Of a stretch of DNA of 64,000 nucleotides, positions 11,801-24,030 are shown piece by piece. The translations under genes and the position numbers were made by a program. Location of the stretch: NCBI GenBank assembly GCA_963281155.1, contig CAUJLY010000006.1:9114001-9178000 (forward strand). The letters are read 5' to 3'. How positions within the stretch are numbered: position 1 is the first letter of the stretch; the number at the start of each line of letters is the position of its first letter. Below the pieces are notes generated by a model that saw only the letters and a list, made by a program, of their open reading frames with translations, had not been told where the DNA came from and did no database searches. Source of the DNA: Rhabditophanes sp. KR3021 (Eukaryota; Nematoda; Chromadorea; Rhabditida; Alloionematidae).

Positions 11801-13460
11801 CAGGAACATAACTAGCAAACATAGCAAGACCACCTAATATGAAGAATACCATGAATATACGGCCTAACACGGTCGTACAATAAATATCTCCGTAGCTACA
11901 AAGCTTAATTATTACTTAAGTACACTTCTTAAACATACCCAACAGTAGACATTGTAACTAACAAAAAATAAACGCAATCCCAGTAAGTAATTCTGTGAGT
12001 ATTGGCGAAATTTTTAAAAGGATCTCCACTATTTTCGAGTACATGAATAAAGCCAGCTCCAGTAAGGCAAACAGAAACAAAAATTGACAAGAGCTGGGTT
12101 AGTCTAATACTTTGCGACGTTTTTAGTATATTAAGATACTGCAAAATGTCAGGTATCGTCATTAGTCTGAGAGCACGCAAAAAACGAAGTCCTAGCCAAT
12201 TTCGATGCAGGTATATAGCAACAAAGGAAGGTGGGATCGTGAAGTAGTCAATGAAGGAATAAACCTCCAAAAGAAACCACACTTTGTCTGATGCCGCAAT
12301 AAAACGAATAAAGAAATATACAAGAAAAAATACATTAAAACCAAGATCTACTTGTTGCGTTACTGAGTCTGTCCAAACAACACAAGTTTCGACTTGAAAA
12401 TTCGAGTACGAAGCATCCCATATATAAATTCCTAATGATCCTAAAGACAATCCGAAGACCAGACAAACCAGCAATCTACCAACACCCGACTGGCCCGATA
12501 TCAGCTCCCCCGCCCAATCTTTTGCCTCCGTCATCCATCCCAACTGGATTTGTTCTTCCTTTAAATTTAGTCTATCTAAGTCCTTATTATTGACCACAAT
12601 TTTCCCAGCAGCCAATAAATCTTCATCAGGCGTTACCTCAACTGTTTCTCTCTCCAGTCGTTGAAAAAATAAATGAGCAATAATTCTCCAAGCCACTACT
12701 AATAACATTGAAGCGCAAAATGTTACAATACTAAAAGAGATAAAAACACAAATTATTTGATATTAGATTTTATGGTTTTTGTTGAATATACTTAAAATTT
12801 AAACATTCTTACTGTCAATTGCTCTTTCAATCCAAAATCATTTTTAATGATGCTTTTCCACTTCTTCTTACTATTTTTAGGATATGGAAAAAGAGACATG
12901 TGTCGACAGTAATTAATGGAAAAGTTAATTGGACAAGATTGCATTTTTACTTTGATGTCCTTTAATGAATTTAAATGATTACTTTCCCTTTTGTTACCAT
13001 TTAATTTAATTTGGCACATTCTTTTGCCTAACCATTGTTTAAATTGTGCCAAACAAAAACAATTAAAGGAATGGCATATAATATTTTGGACAAAAAAACG
13101 AAATTTAAACTATTGTGCGAAAAAAGAAGAGTTATTAATGATAAAAATCTTTTGCAAACTCAAATCCATCTTGTCAATAAAGATAATTAATTTTACTTCA
13201 CTGAAATAAATATCCCTTTTGAGTGAAAGCAAACAAATTCCATTTATAAAATTTGAAATAAAAATATTTACATACCTTGACAACAAAAAACACCAATACT
13301 TTCTTTCTTCCAGGCATTTTCTTTCTTCATCCGTGATATCTTGAGAAGTTCGTGTATTATTGCAACCCATCATATTATATCCATAAGCAACCGTCCCCCC
13401 AGCATTGTAGATACTCTTGGAACCCGTGGCTCCGAAGTTCTGCAAATACTGATCACTCAT
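8856..13460 (-). CDS. slo-1: SLO-1 large-conductance Ca2+-activated K+ (BK) channel
   Basis: Complete gene. Exons (high to low): 13460-13276, 12730-11939, 11895-11734, 11690-11165, one of two alternatives (11076-10964 or 10746-10634), 10528-10293, 10249-9327 and 9281-8856. Either choice gives an in-frame protein of 1120 residues. Landmarks in order: N-terminus with [14 protein letters not shown]0, voltage sensor ([19 protein letters not shown]), pore filter TVGYGDIY, RCK1 from [17 protein letters not shown], an RCK1-RCK2 linker shorter than in the Caenorhabditis protein as I recall it, RCK2, the calcium bowl ([11 protein letters not shown]), and a C-terminus ending near [19 protein letters not shown]-1 sits in neuronal and muscle plasma membrane and repolarises after Ca2+ entry; in nematodes it is the target of emodepside. 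All introns are GT-AG with GTAAGT, GTATGT or GTAAGA donors. Confidence 0.97.
10634..10746 (-). other. slo-1: slo-1 alternative exon, downstream copy
   Basis: A 113-nt exon flanked by TTTTTAG and GTAAGA. It encodes [20 protein letters not shown], then [17 protein letters not shown]. This copy matches the Caenorhabditis SLO-1 segment as I remember it more closely ([23 protein letters not shown]). Its length is not a multiple of three and it aligns end to end with the other copy, so exactly one of the two must be used. Confidence 0.9.
10964..11076 (-). other. slo-1: slo-1 alternative exon, upstream copy
   Basis: A 113-nt exon with a TTAG acceptor and a GTAAGT donor. It encodes [20 protein letters not shown], then [17 protein letters not shown]. 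Compared with the other copy, L-C before GAGMEMY becomes L-R, and the C-terminal half differs at several positions. It splices in the same phase to the exon starting at 10528. Confidence 0.9.
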
Positions 13461-14137
13461 TTCGAAGTAATTTAGTCTATTTATTTGTTATTATTTCAAG
13501 GAATTATATTTATAACTATGCACAACCAACAATTCCATCCATATATCTTGACATTGGAGAATTTAGAAACAAAATAAAATAACAATATTTTGTGAATTTA
13601 TATTTTTTGTTGTCTTCCAATGTAGTGTTCTTAAAAATGTACTACCAGCCACAGTATTGTATATATATTTGGAAGCAAAAAATAGTTTGATTTATTTATG
13701 ACTGATAACAATTGAATATAACTATATAGCGGCAGTTTAGGAAGTAATAAATATAAATAAATAGGGTTAAGATAGTCTAGATTTGTATATATCCAATTCT
13801 TCAGTATCTATTTTCAGGAATGATACCGATGATTATAATGAAATATATCCTCAAAATATAACTTAAGGTGTATTTACTTTACTATAATATAGGGGTTGTA
13901 TGAGATGATGGTTGTTATGGTAGTGTGAGGAAGTATACAAAAATGAAAAATATCAATGAAATAAAATAAAATGGATTAGATGTTATTAAAGAATAAATTT
14001 CAAAAGCATTGCTCTCAAAATTGATACTACAATTTGAGTAAATTGTTTTTCCTTAATACACGTCTTTTTTATTATCAAAAATGGGAATGTCCGTGAAATA
14101 ATGTATGTAGAGGTTGCTGGTATGGTCTACTTTTGGT

Positions 14138-14200
14138 TGCCATCATACTATCATCTATATTTTGTTGGACCTATTTCCTTTTGGAAATAGTATGATGGCA
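14138..14200. repeat. 14-bp perfect inverted repeat with a 35-nt loop
   Basis: TGCCATCATACTAT at 14138-14151 is the exact reverse complement of ATAGTATGATGGCA at 14187-14200. A partial third copy of the core (TTGCCATC) follows within 25 nt. It could form a hairpin in RNA or be a small transposon remnant; no function is evident. Confidence 0.6.
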
Positions 14201-15593
14201 GTTATGTGTATTGCCATCTACCAAAAAGCGTCCAGTGCATTATATTTAATATCATATATATTGGCATAAAAACGAAGTAAAAAAGTTTATAAAAGTTTAG
14301 TAAAATAAAAATAGTTAAAGTGTAAATATTTAGAATGTGTAATATTTTTATAAATTTAAGTAAGACAAATTTAAACAGGTAGGTGAATGTTATTTTAAAG
14401 CACACGAAAGATACACGCAACGGTAAGGGTTTTGATGATGTAATCACGAAGTAGATATTCAGAACGAAGATTTTGATGGATTGTGAGGGAGTATTTTACT
14501 AATAAATTGACTCTCTATATCTATTCATATTTTGATAAACAGTAATATGCATATAATAATAATGAGCTTAAAAAATATATGCTTCAATGGATACATAGAT
14601 ATAGATAATATGCCGATGTCAGCTTATAACAAATTTATTTTTTACTTCTTAAACAATTGCTACAACCATTTTGCCATATCATTTTTACTTATTACAATTT
14701 TTGGTAAGTGACATAAATGAGGCAAACAGAGGTCAAAGTAATAGTAATTAAATAAGGTAATTATTGAAAGAACGATTCCATTTGAATATGCATACCATAG
14801 TGTATCATATTTATTTCTTCGATTATCTATTTAATAAAAACACCAAAATTACATAAATAGATGAATATTCAAAATCGTTTGCACATCCAAAAGTTGACTA
14901 GGCACTATCTTAAGATTTGAATACTTTCTTCAAGTTATGTAAAAAGAAAAGTTAGCAAAATGTATTGGAGTATCTAATGAGGCAGTGAAATTTTGAAAAC
15001 AATGGAAAATGAAAAAGGAGCAGAATAAAGTATGGGAGTGGTGAGTTTTTGCGGGTAGATTATTATGAAATTCAAGTATAAAAATATATACTATTTTAAT
15101 CAAAATACATAACAATAATAACTTAAAGAAGAAAATTTAATACGGTGCGTTTATACTACTTATGCCTTATCATCAATATAAGTATTTATCAGTTTATATA
15201 TAAGAAAACATAAAACACTTTCACTTGGTATTATTTGAGGTGCCTCCTATTCATTTATTATATATCTATTTTATAATCGTGGCATTTTTGTTGTGAGCCA
15301 ATAATTGTCTGCCATTCAAAGAGCTTTCCCACCTCAAAATAAGCTGAAAATTAAGTCTATGTTTTAGTCTGGAGAGGAAGTGATATGATGATTTCATAAA
15401 ATATATATTTATTTCAACCAATACTGAAAATGTATAACACTAAATTGACAAGTTACGTCAAAAAATGTGCCAGTTTCATCAAATTATTTTTAACAAATCA
15501 ATTAAAACAAAATTTCCTCGTTCGAAGAATGTAGATTGTGGAAATGCTTATATTTTTTGTATTTTTCAGTTGTAATAAGGGATATTTGAAATA

Positions 15594-16114
15594 TGAGTAG
15601 ATTTAGATTAAAAAGACGACAAATAGAAGCTAATACAAAAATTAAAAAGGGCAATTATAAATTACCTCATGAGTTTTTGTTGTTACGTGTGCATACATTA
15701 ATACTTAGGATTAAAAATAACTATCAGTCGGGAACTATAACACATATTAGTGATATCGGTGAGGTCTAAAGCTATAACGTCCTTCTTTTGATAGTGTATT
15801 TGGTGCGTTACTTAAATTTGTTTGAATGTCCAGCGGCCCTCGACTAAATCGCCTCTATGCTGTGGCACAGGGTTCGGGCTTATAGTTGGCTTGCCTATAA
15901 TTTTTGCCAGCTGTTAATACAACGCCACCAGTCCATAGCTTTCAGCTGAAGAGTTTATCGTCTTAGTTTTATCATTACATTGGGCTCTCTTGTTTATAGT
16001 ACTCTTTAATCCAGATGACAATGTCCTTGGGATCCTGTATACTAGGAAGCTTTCAGGATCTATAATGCCGTAAAATAGCATAGGATAGTTGGTCTCAAAT
16101 CCTGACATTATCAA
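15594..16114. other. Degraded coding-like patch of unknown origin
   Basis: The base composition is less AT-rich than the flanks. On the plus strand a 58-codon frame starts at 15594 (MSRFRLKRRQIEANTKIKKG) and continues to KLPHEFLLLRVHTLILRIKN. On the minus strand a 66-codon frame spans 16114-15914 (MSGFETNYPMLFYGIIDPES). Both are closed by stops. They may be scraps of an old retroelement or of a gene, but no family could be assigned and both could be chance. Confidence 0.2.
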
Positions 16115-18779
16115 TAACTAAACCTTGGTCACTTATCCAAAAACATATTCCACAAAGGTTTATCTATAGTCAAACTTATTTAAAAGCTGAAGCAAAATGC
16201 ATATAGCTACCCCAATTATGAAATTGCCAAGTAATGTTATCCAATTACGTTTTTAATTAGCACTCTTCACCAAAAGAATATACCAATCAGTAGCTTTGCA
16301 ATTTGGTTAAAAATTATACTTTGCTTTAACAATTATAATAGTTACTCTTCTATCATTTTCGAAAAAGTTTTTTTATAAATTGATAATTACGGCACAATTA
16401 TCTAAAGGAAGATATACAATTATAAAGAAATATTGAAGTTAAATTGAAATAAAAATGGTTGGCTATTGTTAATAAGTATAGATAATATCTGCAATACAAA
16501 CTATAATTAATGTAGCTCAACATTTTTTTTGAAACATACAGTTAATCATTTAGAAACTGAAAAGGATAAATATAGTTTCTCTATTTGAATCGAATTATGA
16601 ATATAGCAGGCATAATACCATCCAATAGTTTTAAACCGGAATAGATATGAAAAATGTTATCAAAATGTCATTCATAAAGATGAGGTCAGTTTAACGAATT
16701 TCATTCCACACAAAGAGACGGAACATGATTACAAATAAAAAGTTTTCCTAATCATATTCAAATACTGGAAAGAGCTAAATATTTGATAGGTTAAAATATG
16801 AAGAAGTGAATGAAACATTATGCATATATATTTAAAAAAAGTCTTAATAAGAAAATCTTTTATTCTAGATGCTTACATCACAATGGTTTACTTTTTGGCA
16901 AAAGTTGGCAATCTTAAAAGTAAACGTCATCACTCAACTCAAATTTTAACCTTAAATATAGTTCATATAACAAATATAGTAAATATCACTTTGGAAGTAG
17001 CTTTAATGCTTTCGATTGCTATTACCCAAATCCCGTGTTTAGATATTTGAGTAAATATATTAAAAATAATTAATTTACCCCCTCAACTGCAAATAAGTAT
17101 ACAGGATGAATTCGAAAATCAAATCAAAAAATATCCCTTCTCGACCAAATTAATCATGAATGCATGTGCATTTGTAAGAAATGAAAATAATGTGAACTTT
17201 TTAAGCAATTCTTATTAATATTTGTTTCAATATTTTGCAATATTTTTCTATGGCATGAGAAACTATACAAACACGAAAATATACCACAAGTAAATGCACA
17301 TTTGCTTTAAAAAAGGCTTTTTTGTTAAATTACTGTCTACGTAATACATGGATGAATTTAAAAAAACTTATTAATAAAAAGCAAATGTTAAAGCAAGCTT
17401 TTTTAGAATAATTGTTCTGTTTCTCAATAATGCTTTGAATGCCATTAATTTTTGTCGCAAAAGTTTCTCATAAATCATTTTTAATATTTGATTTAGAATA
17501 TACACTTTTTATCAAATTTGATATATCATCTAAATTTCATTTACACAAACAACACTATTCTTTAAACAAATTATATACTATATGATCTTGTCAATGGTTT
17601 AAGGCTTATTTTACTCAAAGCAAAAAGAATATATAGATATACATAATTATCACAATGGATTTTAAAATTAGTAATAAGATATATATTTCTTTACATTTAA
17701 AGACAATTATCTTCATATTCCGATTTCTATTTGTTAATTATATAAATTGAAATATTATACTGTTGGCAAGTTTGCCAAAAATAAATTATTTTTATTATCA
17801 TAATGGTTGAGAACAATTTAATTATAGTGCACATCTGTCTAAAAACTTTTCTTCCAAATCCATTTCTTTTTCGCAACTTGTACAACTACTTTTTCTACAT
17901 GAACAATGAATGTTACATCATGTACATCATGAAGATAAATGTTAAATCATTTTAAAATGATTGATGACAAAAAACCTTACAAAGTATAACTCACCGAGGC
18001 TTCAAAATTGCATACCTTACTTGTGTGCAATTTAAATTGTACATTTATAAACATTCATCTACATATTTGCCGTAAGTAATAAGTAGGTTTATTTTTTAAT
18101 GCATTCATCAATCGAATTTATTGAAATATCTGAATTTATTCACTTTTTTTAAAAAATTGCACATTTATGATGAATTTATAAATCTTTTACTGACGTTTGA
18201 TTGAATACCGAATTAGCTGGGTAAACTTTATAAACATATTCACCATAATTAATAAAGTAAAAAGTTTGCTAATATGTTTCGGCATAAATATGTAATCTTT
18301 ATTTACATTGCTAATAATTTAATATATTCACAGGATATATTTTTGTGATTATACAAAGTATCGTTTGATATGAACTATGAATAAACATCTTTGGACAAAA
18401 GGAGATGCATAGTGCCTATTTCAAAAAGGTATATATCTTAATATTGGCATGAATAACTAATCATCGCTAACATTTCTTTAAACTCATGCATATGATTAAT
18501 ATAAATTGAATAGTTGTCTAATCAAAAATACAAATTTCTTTGTCGGTACTTTTTATTACATTGCACAAACAAAATGTTGTACCTTTTAGTTAGATTTATT
18601 TAGATGTAAAGGATCATCACCGGTAAGGTGTAAAATTTGGTTGACAATAAGCAGTAGCTTTTGATAAATCACTTGATGTAAACATATTTAATATACATGT
18701 ATAAGAATGTCATCTTTATAAAGGATTTCTTGATATGTATTTATTCAAATAATGGGGTCATGCATAATTCACAAAAAGA

Positions 18780-19455
18780 AAAAAAAATATTTTTTTAAAA
18801 ATGAATATTACTCCCAATTGGGTAAGTCAAAAAGCTTTTTTTTTTATATCAAAATGTAGCTAAGAGGTAGTTCTACAAGTCTGTTAAAAAATATTTAAAA
18901 AAATATTTAATTTTAAGGATTTTTGAAGCTGGTCCATTTTTTCGTAAATACATAAGGGAAAAAAAATATTTTATAGTTTTTCAAAAATTGCTGAACGGAA
19001 ATTAATTTTTTTAAAAGTATTAAAAAGCATTTAATCTGTTTTAATAGGCATTTTAAATATAATTCTGAAAAAAAATAATTTAAAGCTTTTGAGGGCATTT
19101 TAAACAAAAATTGTATGTTTTTAAAAGTAATTTTTTGTCCACAAAGGCTTTAACAAAAAATATTTTTCTTTATAGTAACATATAGATAAGAATCAGTTCT
19201 ATTAATCTGTTAAGAGTAAATTTAAAAAAAAAATGATTTTTGAAGTTTTTCATAGGTGGCCCACTTTTTTTAAAACTAAAATGTACCTTTTTTTTAAAAA
19301 TGGTAAATTGTGACCGGAGGGGTTGATCAAAAAACACTTTTTTTATGTCAAAATATAGCTGAGACTTAGCTCTACAAAACTGTTAAGAAATTTTTAAAAA
19401 CGATTGATTTTTTGAGGTTTTTTGGAAGTGGCCCACTTTTTTTGTGAATCATGTA
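18780..19455. repeat. Degenerate AT-rich repeat block, at least three units
   Basis: Units near 18800-18960, 19150-19275 and 19296-19445 share the same order of landmarks: a T-run, a ...TCAAAATRTAGCTRAGA-type segment, a TTCTACAA-CTGTTAA segment, an A/T-rich run, GATTTTTGAAG, and GTGGCCCACTTTTTT (GCTGGTCCATTTTTT in the first unit). The units are diverged and have indels. They lack coding capacity and look like an old tandem or nested repeat. Confidence 0.6.
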
Positions 19456-19586
19456 TTCACCCAAATAATGGTATTAAAGACTTTTAATGAATAGTTATTT
19501 GTTGTCTGTTTGAAGATACACAAACAATTAAATCTGTTTTATTATTAGATCGAATGTTTTGACACTAGTAAGAAAGGAAACCGCGG

Positions 19587-19856
19587 TCAACCAAAAGCAT
19601 TAGTATTGAGAATGACCACATGCTTTAACCTATTAAAAAGATCGAGATACTGTACAAGTGTAGATCCAAGTACCTGATTAACCTCAGGTGGCTGTTTGAC
19701 ACTTTGGTGTAACTGCCTTACGTAAGGACGCAAAGTGCAATTGATCGCTAGGTGTGAAAAGAGTATGTGATCACAATAACACCTTAATTGTTTTGAAGTG
19801 TCAAGCTTAATTTCAAATAAAGCGGTCCATTCTTTTGTTTTTAAAGAGGAACTCAT
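19587..19856 (-). CDS. Small hypothetical protein, 89 residues
   Basis: A single open frame from ATG (19856) to TGA. Its composition is clearly less AT-rich than the surrounding DNA, and its residues are non-repetitive and protein-like (KEWTALFEIKLDTSKQLRCY, then CDHILFSHLAINCTLRPYVR, then LFNRLKHVVILNTNAFG). No signal peptide, membrane segment or motif is seen; four Cys are present. I do not recognise the family. It could be a genuine small gene, a single exon of a larger one or a fairly recent pseudogene. The isolated position inside about 10 kb without other genes weakens the gene call. Confidence 0.4.
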   Translation of the reverse strand: MSSSLKTKEWTALFEIKLDTSKQLRCYCDHILFSHLAINCTLRPYVRQLHQSVKQPPEVNQVLGSTLVQYLDLFNRLKHVVILNTNAFG

Positions 19857-22800
19857 TAATCATATTAGACACTTTGTGCATCGCTTATATAACCCGAACA
19901 CACACTAAATTTATCTATCAAATCAAAGAAAGTTAATGAAGTAACAAGAAAGAAAGGCAGAAGTTATAAATTTATTGATGCCACAAAACAAAGTGTTTGT
20001 CTTGGCCCAGATGTTTACCCAAGTCTTCAAATAAGTGAGAATATTATTGGTAATTTGAAAGTAATAAAAAAGAAAGTTTAGTTAACTTTATCCTTAACCT
20101 AATCAATTAACCCAAAAGTAATTGACGAATCACAATACATTGTTATTTATGCCATCTCATAAAAACCAGCACAATACAAGTCAATCTGATACTAATTACT
20201 TATAATATCTCTTAATTGATAACATAAATTTGAACAAAAAAATAATTAATTGGCTTTTAGATGGCACAATAAATATCTTTTTCATCTGACTTGATCTTTC
20301 TAAAGACAATTGCAAAATTAAATGTTTTTTCTAACACAATGCATTTACAAATGGAAAAAATTTGAAAAAGCAATTGGTCAAGGTAATGTTCAAAACAACA
20401 ATAAATTATTATATAATCCCTCATCAATTATAAAGCTAATTTTGAACACCTTTACCATATAAAGGTTAACAATTCGTCAATCATAATTTGACAGCCAAAT
20501 TTGTATCCAAAATAAAAATGTTGCATCCATCAATAGAATTCCTTTCTATTGTTTTTTGAATAAGGCCTATGGAGGAATAAATGAATGTTTTGTGTAACCA
20601 TCATTTATGTTAAACAATCAGACTGGCGAGTTATATAAAACTGTCATTATATCAATCGCTCCCTATATATCTTTTTTAAAAATAGCTTATGATCAGACAT
20701 ATAATAGGAAGTTACCTCACATTTATAAAAGCAAGTTATCTCACATACATGGCAAGTTAATTAGATTTGTTCAAATCAAAACATAGATTAACTGTTTGCA
20801 TTAAAATCTGGTAATCATCTTGTCTTCCCTCATATATCTTTCCATATCAAGATCCTTATGTCATATTTTACAGCTTAAGTCTGTGACTAAGTAGAAACTG
20901 TTTTGACTTTATTAGTCCGTTTAAAATCAAAAAGCAATTTATTAAAGATTTATTTACGCATCACATCACTCACTTAAACGGGCAACTTCTGTTTTTTGTG
21001 ATCGTATGGTCACGCCTGAATTTTGGGACTGATTGTATTAGACTTATAAAGTGAGTACATTTTGCCTTTTGTAAACACTCGCATTACGTTATCCTAAACA
21101 CCTATTAAAGCTTAGAAATTTTCTCATGGATAATAAAATATCACATAAAGGTTGTTTGACATAAAATTAATAATTTGTCTACACTGATCTGTCGTTCTTT
21201 CTTTAATTTTTAAATATTTTACTACATAAAAAACAACTATATACTCAATCTCTAAAAGGTTGTAAAGTATATTATTGTAAATGTTAACCATAAAGATTTG
21301 AGTGTGTGGAAATAGTGTGGGAATGTTCAATTAATTCGATTAATACAAAAGAAGAATTGTGTGCAGATTCTTCCTTTGAAGGTACCGACATAAAAAATCA
21401 AAATTAATTTTTTAATCGACATTTCCATTACTACCTTGTATCCATGTATGTTTAAAGTGCAAAAAATTGGATAAAATTGATGAGAGTTGGAAAAAATTGT
21501 TTCCATAAACAATCAACTTCCAACTGTTTGATCTATTCAATCACATACTTCTATCTTTGTCATATAATTAAATTTAAAAAACAAGCTAAACTTTATCATC
21601 CAGTTATTTTTTATTTTATTCTTTACATTCTCACTCATTCACATTATCCATTTTGAATTTATTATACCTCTAATGACAACAATTCTAAAAAGGTGTTCAC
21701 ATGCAAAATTATTAAAGACAACTCTTCTTGGTACCACATACTATCTATGATCCTCATTTTTCTAATTTGAACACAAACATCGTCATACGCGATTGATTGC
21801 TATTTTTGAACATTAACAAAATACATAACTGCTCATAAAAATATATGGAATACATTTAAGATATCTATTTAAAAAGAAGACCTTCACTAGCTTGATTTCT
21901 TAAATGACACTCATATAATGAGATTATATTTAGTATTCTTAAATTGTCTCTACATGAACATTTTTATAATAATTGTGTAATGTGTCATAAGTTGTCATCA
22001 AATGTCCCTACATATTTAGTTCAAAGTTACATGGTCTTTTGATTAATTTAACGCATTGTTATTATATGGATAGTTGGGGATATTAGATAGGTTAAATTTT
22101 AAATGTGACAAATTTTTGATTTGATTTCCGGTTATCATTAAAGCCATTAAAGCGTACAATTATTGACACTTTACAATACTAAATCCAAGTCATCGAGTAA
22201 AATGAGCGCCACTACTGCTATTTACGTATATCATGTGTATGAATATGACTATATTATTATTTAGTACTCACATTACAGTACTTTGCAAATGTTTTTCATT
22301 TTGTTTTTGATGATTTGTGTGAAACCGTTTTTAATTTGTAAGAGGCCTTTAGAAACAAACTAACACATAATCCGACAAACAAACCGTTAGTGTTGTTTTT
22401 ATTAAGCATATTTTGTCTGACTTTTATTAAGCAATTTAAGTACTTGTACTTAGAATAAGCTCTTTTTCTAATACCATTCGAAATACTTTAATTTTGTAAT
22501 AAGTTAATGGTATGATAAAAGTGATATAGGCGGTACTGTGTACTTCAAGCTTGATAGATTTTTAACAAACTACTAAAATATAAACATTCTATTTAAGAAA
22601 AGATAATATTCTTTTGTTACATTTTATTTGATTTACCATAAAAGAGTAATCCAAACAAAGACCGAACTTGAAGATAGTTAAACGCGCAAATAGTAGATGG
22701 TACACTTCAGGAAGACTATTAATTGTAACGCCTATTTCACCTCATCTCCAATATTTTTAAACATACAACATTATCTATTTATATAACTTCACTCTTCTTT

Positions 22801-24030
22801 TTTCAGTTTCAAATTTAGTATACTTACTCATGTTCTTTAATTTATTCCCAAAATCAAATTTTATAATGTACAAAATTAAATTTTATTATCCATTCTTTGT
22901 TTGCTTACTAACCATCTCTCAATTTTATTACCTTTATGTGCAAAAGAAACATACTAATTAGCATAAATATATTTGAATATTATTTCCCCCTTGTTATGAC
23001 ACACTGTTTATCGCCAGATACCAAAAATCTTAAACGATCCTAATTCACCTATTCTTATGATTATATAATTCATACTATTATTTGTCTTTCACACCACAAA
23101 ATATTGTATATTTGGACAATTAAATACTACCAGCAAGTAGGAATTATAGCAAGTTATGAGTATGCTACAAATGTAACTTATTAATATATTGACATTTAAG
23201 AAAATGTATGATACAATATTTATACATTTAAAATAGTTTTTTCATCTCTATTAGATTAATACAGCATGAATCATAAACAACTATCCTCTCTCAATATCAA
23301 TACCATTCTTATACAAAACATCCCCTTTCACATTCACAACTTCCCAACTTACACAACTTTCATTAAACGTTACTTAAGAACTTTTACTTACAACTCCTAA
23401 GACCAATTAAAAATGTTCGTGCTTCTTATAACTTGAATTATTAACTATTTTAGTCACCAATATTATTTTATTTAATTTATTAAGACTAGAAAATTAGTTA
23501 TTTATATTAATTTACCTTCATCATAATTATGCTGCAAATTATTAAACCGAATTCGTGCATATTTCCATAACAAAATAACCAACTTTGTTAATTTTTAGTT
23601 TTTAAAAAAGTATTCTATTTATTTGCCTTAAGTTGAGGTGGTGTGGTTTGAAGCTGATTCAGGGAAACAATATTTGTGTACAGTTTTTTGATATTTTCAC
23701 TTAGTAAGTAACAAACATCACACGTATTTCTATTGTACATATCATATAAAGTTTTGATTTGAGAACCTTCTTCTGACATATACTGATTTTTCTTTTATTT
23801 AGCATTGGCTCGATCAACTCTACTTGATACTTTCGTAGATCTGAATCATACAAGAATATATAAAAATATATATAGTTTCTTCAACTCATACAGACACACA
23901 CACTCTTAAACAAAGGCTCATAACCATTTGGATTAAGAAAGACACAAACAATTATTTCGTAATATTGAAAAGTGAACCGCTTTTTGTTGCTTATTTTATG
24001 AAAACAACTTCTTACTTCCTGTCTACAAGC
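19857..24030. other. Intergenic, AT-rich
   Basis: About 4.2 kb with only short open frames of low-complexity composition. No RNA gene or mobile element is recognised. The right edge is the promoter side of the ZC4H2-like gene. Confidence 0.6.

Larger units (their letters stand above)
13461..18779. other. Intergenic, AT-rich, upstream of slo-1
   Basis: About 5.3 kb with no gene I can support. The part next to 13460 is the likely slo-1 promoter and 5' UTR. The stretch holds one short perfect inverted repeat and a slightly less AT-rich patch around 15.6-16.1 kb (both listed separately); the rest is low-complexity AT-rich sequence. Confidence 0.6.
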
